Source: Eleginops maclovinus
Taxonomy: Eukaryota > Chordata > Actinopteri > Perciformes > Eleginopidae
NCBI RefSeq assembly: GCF_036324505.1
Contig: NC_086355.1
Location: 20,388,518 to 20,452,517, forward strand
Reading direction: 5' to 3'
Length of the DNA stretch: 64,000 bases
Position numbers and translations under genes: made by a program. Of the stretch, positions 24,332 to 34,760 are shown in pieces. Position 1 is the stretch's first letter. Each line of letters opens with the position of its first letter. The notes below the pieces were generated by a model. The model ran no database searches. It was not told where the DNA came from and was given only the letters and a program-made list of their open reading frames with translations.

Positions 24332-25200
24332 CAGTGCTGGGCAGTAACTGAGAACATTAACTCAAGTACTGTGCTTGGGTACAGTTTTCACAAAGTTCTG
24401 TCATGGAAAGCAGAGCAGGGTGGAACCAAATGGAGGCCATGGAAACACTTGACAGAAAATAAAACAAATCAGAACAGAACTTCCCAATGAATGACAAACA
24501 AAAGACCAAGACTGAAATACTATTCAGAGCTAATCACAGACAAGACACAGCTGGAGAGGGCAAGCAAAAAGAAAAGGGCAGCAGGTGAAAATAATCAGGG
24601 AATTGCAGACATCACTAGGGTGGGAAAACACAAAGACAGGAAGTGAAAGTGGACATAACACAGGGATGAAAACTTTTCAATGTGACCATGAAACACAAAA
24701 ATCCATCATGATCATGACAGCTTGTAGTTGAGTATTTCCAAATAATGCTTATTTATACCTTTACACAACCTCTGATATGGAACGAGATGGCTTTTTCTCC
24801 ACGACATGTATCTGATAACTTTAGTTAATTTGAAGATTCAAATAAATAAAACAAAATAACAAAACATTATTATTATTAACCCTTATTAAAATGTGCTACC
24901 CAACAGCACAACAGTTTGTTCCTGTTTACCAGCTTCAACATTAAAATGATGATCACCTTGATGCTTCAATAACTATAATCCTAGATATTCTAACATACAT
25001 ACAGTAACTCTGAAATGGGCCATTGTCTAGAAATGTGTGCTTTTACTAGTACTTAAGGTTATGATGCTGATATAATAATACCTCAGTACATTGTTGAACG
25101 CTGGACTTTTACTTGTACCGGTATATTCTGGCAATGTGGCAGTACTACTTTTGCTGAAGTCGTTTTCTCCATGATTGATGTCGTCTGAATACCCAACCCT
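24332..25200 (+). mobile_element. Old dispersed fish repeat interrupted by an LTR
   Basis: The left part begins CAGTGCTGGGCAGTAACTGAG and has CTCAAGTACTGT..GTACAGTTTT. After the LTR the sequence resumes with TAGTTGAGTATTTCC and later GGACTTTTACTTGTAC and GTACTACTTTTGCTG, ending near AATACCCAACCC. These phrases match, from memory, an abundant fish repeat rich in GTACTTTTACTT motifs and starting with CAGTGTTGGGCAGTAAC. The two halves are clearly diverged, so the repeat is older than the LTR at 24399-24719. Confidence 0.5.
24399..24719 (-). mobile_element. Solo LTR, same family, nested insertion
   Basis: The ends are well visible: on the minus strand the element starts TGTCATGATCATGATGG and finishes CCATGACA. 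Internal phrases ACAAGACACAGCTGGAGAGGG and GACAGGAAGTGAAA are shared with 18935-19304, 55607-55985 and (inverted) 45859-46224. It interrupts an older dispersed repeat. No clear target duplication is left. Confidence 0.77.
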
Positions 25201-28200
25201 CTATTAAAGATCCTAATTACTTTCTTTCACTCAGGAAATTGTTTAATTGTCAACAAATGCACAGGAAAAACACCTTTAGAACTTTATTGGCTATTTTGCT
25301 ATAGAATAACATTGCTGATTTGCAACAAAATAGAATTCCATAACTGCTAATGATCTATTATCGGAATTCATTTCGCAACGGTATTATACACATTTTGTTA
25401 AAATGTACAGCAGCTATTTGCAGAAGCTATGACCACCTCGGTAAGATATACGTCTGTTCTATTTTATTCAAGAGTTTTGACCTTCTGTTCAAAGATTTTA
25501 AAAAATGGCTGAGTGGAGCCCAAAGCCTGACAGAATACGAGTGTCCAATGAACCATGATGCATATTTAACAGGATCCACTCGCCTGCAACACCCCTGCTA
25601 TAAACCACACTCTCGTCGGGCCCTTCAGTCACTCTCAGTTGCAGGTCTGAGTGTACAGACAGCCTCGATTATACGCACCATTGGACAATCCGCAGCATAT
25701 CAGACACTGCTACTAATGATAATGAAGGACGAAGCACTCCTGTCTCCCTCTGTCTCCTTTTGTCAAGCCCCTTGCCTAATACTCTTTTAACTTGCAAACG
25801 TTCTTGTCACAATATATTACCTCAGATCAGCCCAGCAGTTTCTTAAAATTATTCAGTCTGAAGTTATAACAATCCCCCTGCAGGTGTTCTTGTTGGTTTT
25901 CTAGCATTCATGTTCCGTATTTGCCAATTACTGTGTCTATTTATGCACCAAAGTCACCAAGACTATAAGGATTTGTTTAAAAAATAACCAGAAATGTAAG
26001 TTTTCCTAAAGTCTTAGAGTATTGGTGGGTTTGTAAATACAATTGCCTAACTTGTGAACATACATTAGGTACATTTGCCTGAGAAAGAAAGCAACTCAAA
26101 TAGAAACAGCAACATAGAGTTCTTCAGAGTTTGTCACCTTTGTTCAGACTGTTAGTGTTTCAACACATCTTTAATTAGTCAAACAAGTTACATTTTCTCT
26201 GTATTCCTGCAAACAATGTCAAAAACATATAATATTGGCTCTTCTGAATCTGGTTTGCTTCTTTTCTTTTAAACTTCGTATAGAGTTTGGAATATAAAAG
26301 TACAGTAATGAACCTCCCTTGGGCATTTCCAACATGAACTTGATGCCTGTTCACATCGACCATCGAATGGATTTACAGTAGGAAAGATCTTGGACAGTTT
26401 GATAGGGGCAATCTGTATAGTAGGTTAAACTGCAACTATTGAACTATTATAGCATTATTAAACCACTAATCTCAATACAGGAAAGAATATCTACATAGGA
26501 GTGTCAAATAATTCAACACCCTATAAGAATTAACCACAGGTTGCACACCACTCTTAAGAATCTGTAATATGGCCACAGACGGCTTTATCACATCTTTTAG
26601 CTGCAGATTATACAACAGAGAGTATGAATAAGTTTAGGAACTGGATGGGATCATGGTTGTCACACTGGAGAAACGACATAGATAGCAAATGTTGGCATCA
26701 TTGACGTTTGCGCATCAGGTTTAATTATGACATCCGTTGTAGAACAAAGAACCAGGCGCCACCAGTTTCTTATTTCATTATTTTACGATGCATTTATTCA
26801 ATCATACTGTTCAATAAGTGGTAACAAAGTGCTTGCAGAAAATAAAAGTGCCATAAAAGTCAGTGTGCTAAATGAAAAAAGTGGCAAGCCATGGGTTTAT
26901 GGACTAGAAATGACATGTCTTTATCAACTTTAGCAATAGGAATAGCATCTTTTTAGCTTTACTTTCAATGGCTTCCTTTTTCTCATAATTGGAAATTAAA
27001 TTAAACTCAATCATTGCAAAACTTTAAAATATCATTAGTACATAACAATCCAAGAACACTTAGAGTAAAAAAACAAAGATTATAATATAGTATAGGTCGG
27101 AAACTCATTGGATAAATTACATTTAACATGACTTGAAGAAGGCACAGTATTTATTTTTAAAGGTGGATTTTTGTTATTAAACCACATCAAGAAGCTTAAA
27201 AGTGCTTTTAAACATGCAAGCAGTGGATATCATCCCAGTGACAGAATCCAATCGACGGAATCCAAATCCTACATGATTGAGGGCATGCCATAGATTAGTA
27301 ATATTTTCAATTTCTTAAGCTGACTGATTTTACTTTTCATTAGCAGTTGACATTTCATTCAATAATGCATCCTAACATGCTCTTCGTGCTCAGATTTTGG
27401 GGCTTTTCTAACCAAATGTTATATCGAAGCTAATAGTTTTCCTGAGCAATTTCTTTGCCAGTTACAGTAACAAATATCATAGTTTTTTGAAAGAATATCG
27501 GATCATTTATGCCTTATTTTGTTTGTGCTTTATAGCAATAATCTGTTTAGCTATGATTGATATGAATCACCCATAAACGCTATAATCTGCAGGCAAGACA
27601 TATTTACAACTATGCAACTCTAACTGGCTTAGCTTTGTGCAATCAGTTATGCATGCTAGCGCAATTATCTCATCAGATCACAGTGCTACCGAAACACCCT
27701 TGCCATATTAATTCTGGATATCAAAACCAAATCCAGGCACAGATTATGCAATCAATGAATATTGCTCCTTAGTCAGTGAAGTATATAAGATCCTTAGGCT
27801 GCGACCGGGATAAGGGCCGTGAGTTATGTAAATGGGATGTACAGTAAAGACTTTGGCACTCTTCACAAATGTCAGAACATGTTGCACTCAGAAACCTTCT
27901 GTGGTGAAAGGACCCTGTCATGATGGCTTTAAATGGGGTGGGGGGGGGGGTCACTTGCCTGTATTGGCACTGACCCTGAGCACACCAAGTCCCATGGGCT
28001 GATCCACTTCAATTAGCTAATTGCTGTTGATGGTAATTCACTCCGCTGTGTCACTAGAGAAGCACATCATATTGATGCAGTTAAATGAGTAGGCCAAGCT
28101 CATTAAAACTACAAACTGGACAATATGACTGTCTATCATATGCTTCATTGAGTGTATGTTTAAGTACTCAAAGATGCAGTTTTGACACTTTCCATTACCA

Positions 28201-29099
28201 AACTCCAAAGAAGAGTTCATGGGTCATTTCAGATTATTACATCATTTCAAATTACTTGTGAAGAAATGTACAGTTAGGTTTAGGTACAAGTAGGTAGCAG
28301 TTCAGAGGTCTGGAACCAGGCAATGGATTTACCCTAACCCTAGGCAAGTAATTGGGAGAGCACATGCCAATCTAAACTGTATCATTTAAAGCCATGCCTA
28401 AAGATACAGTACATTGGTTGTAAGATATGTTGTCCAACCATGTCTAGAGGCAAAGTTGTAAAAATGTTGTTTAAATTCAACACAGTCAAAGTCAAAGTGA
28501 ATGCTTTCGTAGCGAGAGATCCACACAAAGTCACTAGAAATTGGGATAATGGTAAAAGGCTTAAGTTCCAGCCAACATTGAAAATGGCAGCATATTGCAC
28601 TCAGATCTGGGTTAAATTCAACTTCTGCAAACTTTGACGTGCAGATTTGTGCAATTGTTTGGCCAACCATCTGAGTGCAGCCTTTTGATGGAACAGAGAG
28701 CCAGAGAGTTCAAAAAGGAGAAAATGATTGTTGCTCATTAGTTGTGTTTCACCGTCCAATTGTATTTGACCTTTTTCTCTCTGCTTCATGAGAGAAATGA
28801 TTTGCCTTTAGTTATGACAGAAATTGACGGTAAAGTTCTGAATAAAATGTGAGAACGTATTGTCCAATTAAGAGCCACTATAGAGACCTTTTCCCCTCTT
28901 CAGTGAGTGCACATCGAAATAATGTACTCAAAAGGTGTTTACCAGATATACACTGAAATAGAATCACCCCAATAGTGACTGTAAGCACTGTTGTCAGCAG
29001 TAATAAACATTCAGTAATTACTCTTTTAAAGTTCATACAAAACATATAAATATGTGTATAAATAAATGTTATTCACTTAAAAAAATAAATAAATCTTGT
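25201..29099. other. Gene-free; G11 run at 27940-27950
   Basis: A 146-residue frame at 25350-25790 has no recognisable domain. A run of eleven G lies at 27940-27950. The part 28390-28690 contains a repeated CCAACCAT motif at both sides and may be an old MITE, but I could not define ends. Confidence 0.45.
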
Positions 29100-29690
29100 G
29101 TAAAGTAGTTGTGTAGCAGTGCAGCGGTATGTATGGTGATGTGTTCACTTACTATAAGTACCGATGTACAATTGAACAGCCATGCGTTCACTTACTGTTG
29201 AACACACTGAAGTAAATTGGAACAGCAATGTTTTCATTGAACTGTGTATGAACTGACATCCAAATGGTGATGCTTTCACTACTACTCTATGTTAGAAAAG
29301 AACATTTGAATGGTAATTTGTTCGCTTACTGTTGTACTGAAGGACATTTGAAAAGCGTTACCTTCAGTCACTTTTGTATGTTCATTATAATTGCAATGCA
29401 TTCATTTGCTATTGTACATACTCTGAAGTACATTGGAACAACAATGTGTGCCCTGATTGTTGTTCATACTGATTTACATTTAAATCATGGTGTGTTCAAG
29501 TCCTTTTGTATGTTCTGAGATACATATGCACAATGATTATTTCACTTCCTGTTCTTCATACGAAAGTTCATTAGAACAGTGATATGTTCACATACAGTTT
29601 TAAGTACACAGGTATATTTGAATGGTGATGCTTTAACATACTTTTGTGTTGTCTGAAGTACATTTGAAAGGTTCTTTGTACACTTACAGG
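29100..29690 (+). repeat. Degenerate minisatellite, about 13 units of 44-46 bp
   Basis: A unit resembling TACATTTGAACAGTGATG plus TGTTCACTTACTGTTGTAC and a short CTGAAG linker recurs along the block. The GTGTTCACTTACT-like position returns at about 29141, 29184, 29230, 29272, 29318, 29361, 29399, 29446, 29492, 29538, 29584, 29630 and 29674, a spacing mostly between 42 and 47 bp. Units differ from one another by many substitutions, so the array is old. Frames crossing it carry no consistent protein repeat. Confidence 0.75.
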
Positions 29691-30834
29691 CCCTGTTTTG
29701 ACATCATCAAAATCAACTTTCAGACAATGTTATCCCAAAAACACTTTGTATGAAGCATAGTGACGTTCTCATACTCAAGTGTTTATGACAATTATAATTG
29801 TATTAAGTTAAATAATGTGTTGTTCAAAGTAAACCAACTTTGCAACTTCTCTAGGATAAAGTAGAACTTTTATTAAAGTATGAATTTAATCTGTAGAAGT
29901 CACCTTGTGACACATAAACACCGAGGGGAAAAACAGAGCCTCTTCGTACACCTCCTGCGTTTCTCTTCCTCCATGCCCTTTTATCCATCCGATGTTATGG
30001 CAAGTGATCTCGGCTGCATGAACTGCTCCTTTCAACCCCCAGTAGCCTTTCATCTCGCCTGCAAAAAGTGAGTGCTCCCATGTTTATTCCTGATCCAAGG
30101 AGTTTGAAGAGTGAGGGTACAGCGCAGAGGTATAAGGGGAGGGAGGATGCACAGCAGCAGACAAAGAGTTGGGTAGATCTGAAGGCAGTCTTTAACTGAC
30201 AAAAGCTGTAGCTTACCCACATATCTGTGACATTAAGGATTAGTGGCTGAGAGACAGTGCTCTGCCTGCACCAGTTAATCTCTCTCCCCTCCCCACATCA
30301 CTCACTCAACCTCATTCTCTCCCACCAGACGCTTCCTCTGCCCCAACTTTAATTAGTTTTAGCGAGGATTGAAGGAAAAGTTGGTGCTTTCTCCAGGTGA
30401 TAAAACAGTAACTGCCACTGAGCTTAGTCAGGGTTAACAGCGTTGAGGTCAAGGGTGGACTCCAGGGACTTTTGATCAGACTGCAGAGCAAAGGACTGAG
30501 TAGGAAACCGGAGTCCAAGAATAAGTGGATTAAGAAAGATTGAAATTGGTTGCCTTCCATTTTTCGGCTGCATCCGTCTGTTAGCGGAAAACATTGACAA
30601 AAGACGCATTTTTATCAAACAACCTGAGAACAACGGCCCCTACTGGACAGTATTAACAAAAACACAAACTCTACAAACCCCTCTCCAGACTGTATGAACT
30701 CATATCTTCAACAGACCTTACTTATGTAACTCATATTCCAATGAATCGAATGGCAAAAAACAACTCACCATCCAAACTGATAACCACTTGTGTAACAAAA
30801 TCCATAATACCATTTTCAGCATGTCTGCTCATAC
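29691..30834. other. Gene-free; somewhat GC-richer 30050-30560
   Basis: A GTGAGTG sequence at about 30069 looks like a splice donor at the end of a 63-residue frame, but no matching exon context was found. The block 30090-30560 is richer in GC and could be regulatory. No repeat family was recognised. Confidence 0.35.
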
Positions 30835-31456
30835 CAGTGTTGTAGTCAAGTCACTATGCCTCGAGTCAAAGTCCAGCTTCAGTCACCAGTGTTCAAAAGT
30901 CCGAGTCAAGTCCAAGTCATTAAAAAAATGCCCGCCCACGTAAAGTCTATGTGTGGGAAACCCTGTGTTGTTAAACTTAAAAAAAACATAACTGTGGTCC
31001 CGCAGCTCATAGGCGTGTCCTAATGGCGCTATGAACTTTCATATGCATTGAAAGGGCGAATAAGAGAGCTTGATACACACATCATTCACAAAGATGTGTG
31101 TTTCAAGCTCTGTTATTGGCCCCCTAGCTCCGGCTGTGAATCACGTAGGATCTCGCGGGAGAATGCATCGGAAAGAAGAGAGTCTACCGATTCCGGCAAC
31201 ATTTCTAGCCCCTATTATGGCATAAATATTAATAGAAACATATAGGAAACGTTGCGAAAACATGCGGGCGTGTTCGTCGACCTCAGGGTTTTAATGACAA
31301 AGTCGAGTCCTTTCAAGTCATCGCAAGTCCGAATGCACGAGTCCAAGTCCGAGTTCAAGTCATTAATGCTCAAGTCCAAGTCAAGTCACGAGTCTCTAAA
31401 TTTAGTTCACGAGTCGGACTCGAGTCCGAGTCCCGGACTTGAGTACTACAACACTG
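30835..31456. mobile_element. hAT-type MITE with TIRs and 8-bp target duplication
   Basis: The element starts CAGTGTTGTAGTCAAGTC and ends GACTTGAGTACTACAACACTG, so the ends are inverted repeats with a small gap. It is flanked by GCTCATAC (30827-30834) and ACTCATAC (31457-31464), an 8-bp target duplication with one mismatch; 8 bp is the signature length of the hAT superfamily. The interior near both ends is packed with GAGTC and AAGTCC motifs, and the middle is more GC-rich. No transposase is encoded, so movement would depend on an autonomous hAT element elsewhere. Short frames inside (31048-31245, 31252-31473) are spurious. Confidence 0.85.
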
Positions 31457-32699
31457 ACTCATACCATTGTTAGATTCATTTAAGACAAGATCAGATACAG
31501 AGCAGACATAAAGAATCACACATACACTCAAATTACATTCAACGCATACTGGAACTGTCCACCAATTCAACATTTCTGGGGAGATGTAACCAGCAGGCTG
31601 AAATGATTATTGGCCATAGCATTGCATCATCCCCCTTTGTATGCATACATGGCAATTAAGATGCACTCAACAGATGTTCAGCTAAGATCATAACTCACTT
31701 ATCTGTGGACCATCGGGAGGAAAACAATATCATTATACTTGAAAAGTAGGAACAAGATCAGCATACCACAAGGACTAGTGATCAGTCGAACAACAATCAG
31801 CCTTAATCAAAGAAATCAGTACTTTAATAAAATATACTCAACAATTCTCAGATTCATCTGTTTGACGCATGAGGTAAAGCCACAAGACAACACCAGAATA
31901 ACAAAGTACATTACCACTCAAGAATGTGTATGCATCTTTTTATGTTTTCTAATGTAAATCTTTTCATTTGAGTTGTTAGTTTGTCCATTTCGACCACATT
32001 TGTACGCGCTATTGATGAATGCAAAAATAATTACAGTTTTTTTAAACATTTCTGTAAAGTGTGCTTAAACCATATGCGTTGTGCCTGAACTGTATGTTTT
32101 TTTAAGCTACAAAAATATGTTTAAGTTATTATTTCTCTTTGAACGTCCTGCTCAACGAGATGAGTAATGTTTTTTGATGAAATAGCCATCTGGACATAGC
32201 TCCCTCTATTCATTAATTATGCAAAGAAGCGCTAATCAGAAATAATGGGCTTCTTAATTACAGTCCCAACAACAACGCTACAACAGGTGACCAAGAAGCG
32301 GCTTGGCACCTGGACGTTCCACCACATGCGGTTTGCACGAACACTCTGCACACTGACATAATGAGGTTGACAAACTGTCAGCCATTAATGAATGGCATTG
32401 ATAATCAAGTTAATTGTCTCACAGGTGTCGTTGGGGTGCTGCATTTTGTCTTATCAAGGTGTCCCTTTCTTAGTTAAACAGTGCATCTGTTTTAAATGGC
32501 ATGCCAAGCAGGTCAGCAAACAATAAGTAGTTCTGTATTTGCTATGTTTTTGGTGTGCAACATTATTCACCAAAGCAAATGTCTTGTATGTATAAACTAC
32601 TTGGCAATAAACACACTTCTTATTACTTTTGTTGTTTTATTAGAAACAAACGAGGACTTTTATTGCAAATCTTTACTTCAACAATTGTTTTCTAATATG
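31457..32699. other. Gene-free sequence
   Basis: No coding frame of note. It includes the candidate regulatory tract listed at 32190-32430; the remainder is AT-rich with no recognised repeat. Confidence 0.45.
32190..32430. promoter_or_regulatory. Candidate enhancer-like tract (ATTA and E-box cluster)
   Basis: Within about 240 bp I see CATTAATTATGCAAAG (homeodomain and octamer-like), CTTAATTACAG, GCCATTAATGAATGG, TGATAATC, a TGACAAACTGTCA palindrome with the MEIS-type core, and several CAGGTG/CACCTG E-boxes. No repeat similarity is evident. This density resembles developmental enhancers, but binding motifs of this kind also occur by chance; the call is inference only. Confidence 0.22.
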
Positions 32700-32772
32700 A
32701 TGCAACTGTCACAAAACCTAAATTCCCCCTGGGATTAACAAAGTATTTTGATTGGTTGGTTTGTTGGTTGGT
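32700..32772 (+). repeat. LINE-type 3' tail remnant
   Basis: CCTAAATTCCCCCTGGGATT followed by AACAAAGTATTTTG and a TTGG-rich simple repeat resembles the 3' end common to several fish LINEs (AATTTCCCC..GGGATTAATAAAG, as recalled). No coding part remains upstream. Confidence 0.35.
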
Positions 32773-33682
32773 TAATATATTTTGGTTTGCCGCTACTAGG
32801 CTATACAGCAACCATTTAGCTATTGCTAGAAAGGTCCATTCCATTCCAGTCCAGACCAGTTATTGCTTTTTATAACCATTATTAATAAAATACTATGTAT
32901 TTATACTAATTCTACATACTGCCCAATTTTCTATTGGCAACAAATAGCTAACGCACCAACAATAAATGTGCAATTGTGTGTGGATGACTTTACACAAGTG
33001 TATTACTACAGATGCAGTATACATAATCCCATGTGAACTCAATAAATGTGCAAACACACAACACATAAATATGCCATGCCTGCACATATGGAAACTCATC
33101 TATTCTAGCTACATTTCTAGGTGAGATAAGTCAGTCATAAGTTTGCAATACATTTCAGTAATAGGAAAATATTATGTATAAAGCTGAATTGTTGCCATAT
33201 GCTCTGCTGTTCTCGGTTGTGTATTGTTTGCCCTCAAATTAACTTACTGTAATAAATAACTTAAAAGTCTCATATTTGAATGTGTGGCCCTGAGCGTGGG
33301 TGGGTGTTTTTTTTGTTGTTGTGTTGATAGTATTAACGCTACTAGGCCTATACGTATTCTAGTTTCCCTCTGGAGGCCTGGACAGCCAAGTGCCACAGTC
33401 TCATGGAGTGGATGGGCTAATCCTTCTGGCTGAAGACAAACCTGGGTGGATTTTAATTCTCAGTGGACCTTAAATGGAGTTCACACAGAGCTTGTCAGTT
33501 TGACAACAAGAGATTGAACGAGTGGTTAAATTTTATATAAACAGATTACATTTTCAACACTATCTAATAAAAGCTAACGACAGTTAAAAAGAGGCTATTC
33601 ATTCTTATTATGATTGGTTACCAGAGTCTCTGTTTTAAAGTACTTCCAATCAATGCATGATGTGTGTTTAAAGATGAAAGTC
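32773..33682. other. Gene-free sequence
   Basis: No recognised repeat and no supported frame. Confidence 0.5.
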
Positions 33683-34048
33683 TGTGTGTGAACTCAAACG
33701 CAGCAACAAATAAGGGACACAAAATTAAAAACAATGGGCCAACTTTAAAAGAGTAGAGCTAATTCAAAACACAGTTTAAATTGAAACTTAGGGAGAAACA
33801 ACGGGGAAACAATTACAGCAAAAAACACTGAGACAGAAGGGCATATAAACAGACAGGACTAATCAAATTGACAGGACAAACTAGAGAAGGTAGTTAAAGA
33901 CAAAATGACAGCAGAGGATTACACAGGTGAAAACAATCAAGGCGCGGCCAACAATCACAAAAGAAGTGAAAGGACAGGTAGAAAAACCAACATGACACAG
34001 GAGAAGAAATCCTGTTAAAAATAAAAAAAGTAACCGAAGATCATGACA
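33683..34048 (-). mobile_element. Solo LTR, same family, minus orientation
   Basis: The right end GATCATGACA is the conserved terminus, and the left end has AACTCAAACGCAG in place of the ACCCAAGTGCAG-type phrase of other copies. Its length of about 366 bp agrees with the 45859 copy. Shared internal phrases are GGTGAAAACAATCAAGG and AAGTGAAAGGACAGG. It is A-rich and diverged; no genes flank it. Confidence 0.65.
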
Positions 34049-34430
34049 GGAAGTACCAAAGACGTTATTCTTAAGGTTTCATTTTGTATATAACTTTGAA
34101 AGTTTTCCTCAGATACGGCACAAAATAGAACCACTTAAAAGTGCACAATATCGACATTTTACCAAAGGTGCAGAACCCATTAGTTCTCATGTAGAGGTTT
34201 GAACATTGTTAGACCAAATGACATGGCATAAATTGGCATGGGAGTCAAATATGTCCAACTCGTCTTAAATATTCTAAATACTTGGAGTTAAACAAAACAC
34301 ATTTTACATGTATAAATAAAACCAAGTCCATTTAGCATTAAGTTAATTATTTGGTTTAGCATCCTCATTCCTTTTTCTTTTTTTAGGTAATGCTACAGCA
34401 GTAATGGTTCAGTGACTTTCTTTCTATTTG
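34049..34430. other. Gene-free sequence
   Basis: Nothing recognised beyond AT-rich composition. Confidence 0.45.
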
Positions 34431-34760
34431 AATCAGCTGAAGCGACTCAAGTGACTTTTTGGTACATCCTGATAATAAAGAGGTACAATAATCCAGCCTT
34501 GAAGTTACACATGCATGGACTAGTTTCTCTGCATCATTTTGAGGCAAGATATGCCTGCCTTTTACAATGTTACGTAGATGAAAGAAGGCAGACCGTGAGA
34601 TTTGTGGGCGTTAAAGGACAAATCCTGATCAAATAAACTCCAAGATTCCTTACGGTGACACAGGAGGCCAAGTTAATGCCATCCAGAGTGAGAATAGCTT
34701 TAGATAGTTTATTTCGTAGAACAATAACTGTCCTTGTTGTCCTTGTTTGACAAAATGGCC
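34431..34760 (-). mobile_element. LINE reverse transcriptase fragment, L2-like
   Basis: The minus strand encodes VRNLGVYL (frame 34767-34570), then after a phase break AFFHLRNIVKGRHILPQNDAEKLVHACVTSRLDYCTSLLSGC (approximately 34610-34460). This is the segment just downstream of the catalytic core in L2/CR1-group fish LINEs, whose consensus reads HLRNIAK..DAE.LVHAF.TSRLDYCN.LL. There is at least one frameshift and an internal stop. The endonuclease and the YADD box are missing, so the copy is dead. Confidence 0.8.

Noticed and set aside
25350..25790. 146-residue plus-strand frame
   Set aside because: No domain or promoter/splice context; the sequence changes composition inside the frame.
28390..28690. 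A MITE with CCAACCAT at both sides
   Set aside because: The motif occurs as a direct, not inverted, repeat and no clear ends or duplication could be found.
29100..29690. CRISPR-like regular repeats
   Set aside because: The units are contiguous and degenerate with no conserved repeat/variable spacer pattern, and the DNA is eukaryotic; it is a minisatellite.
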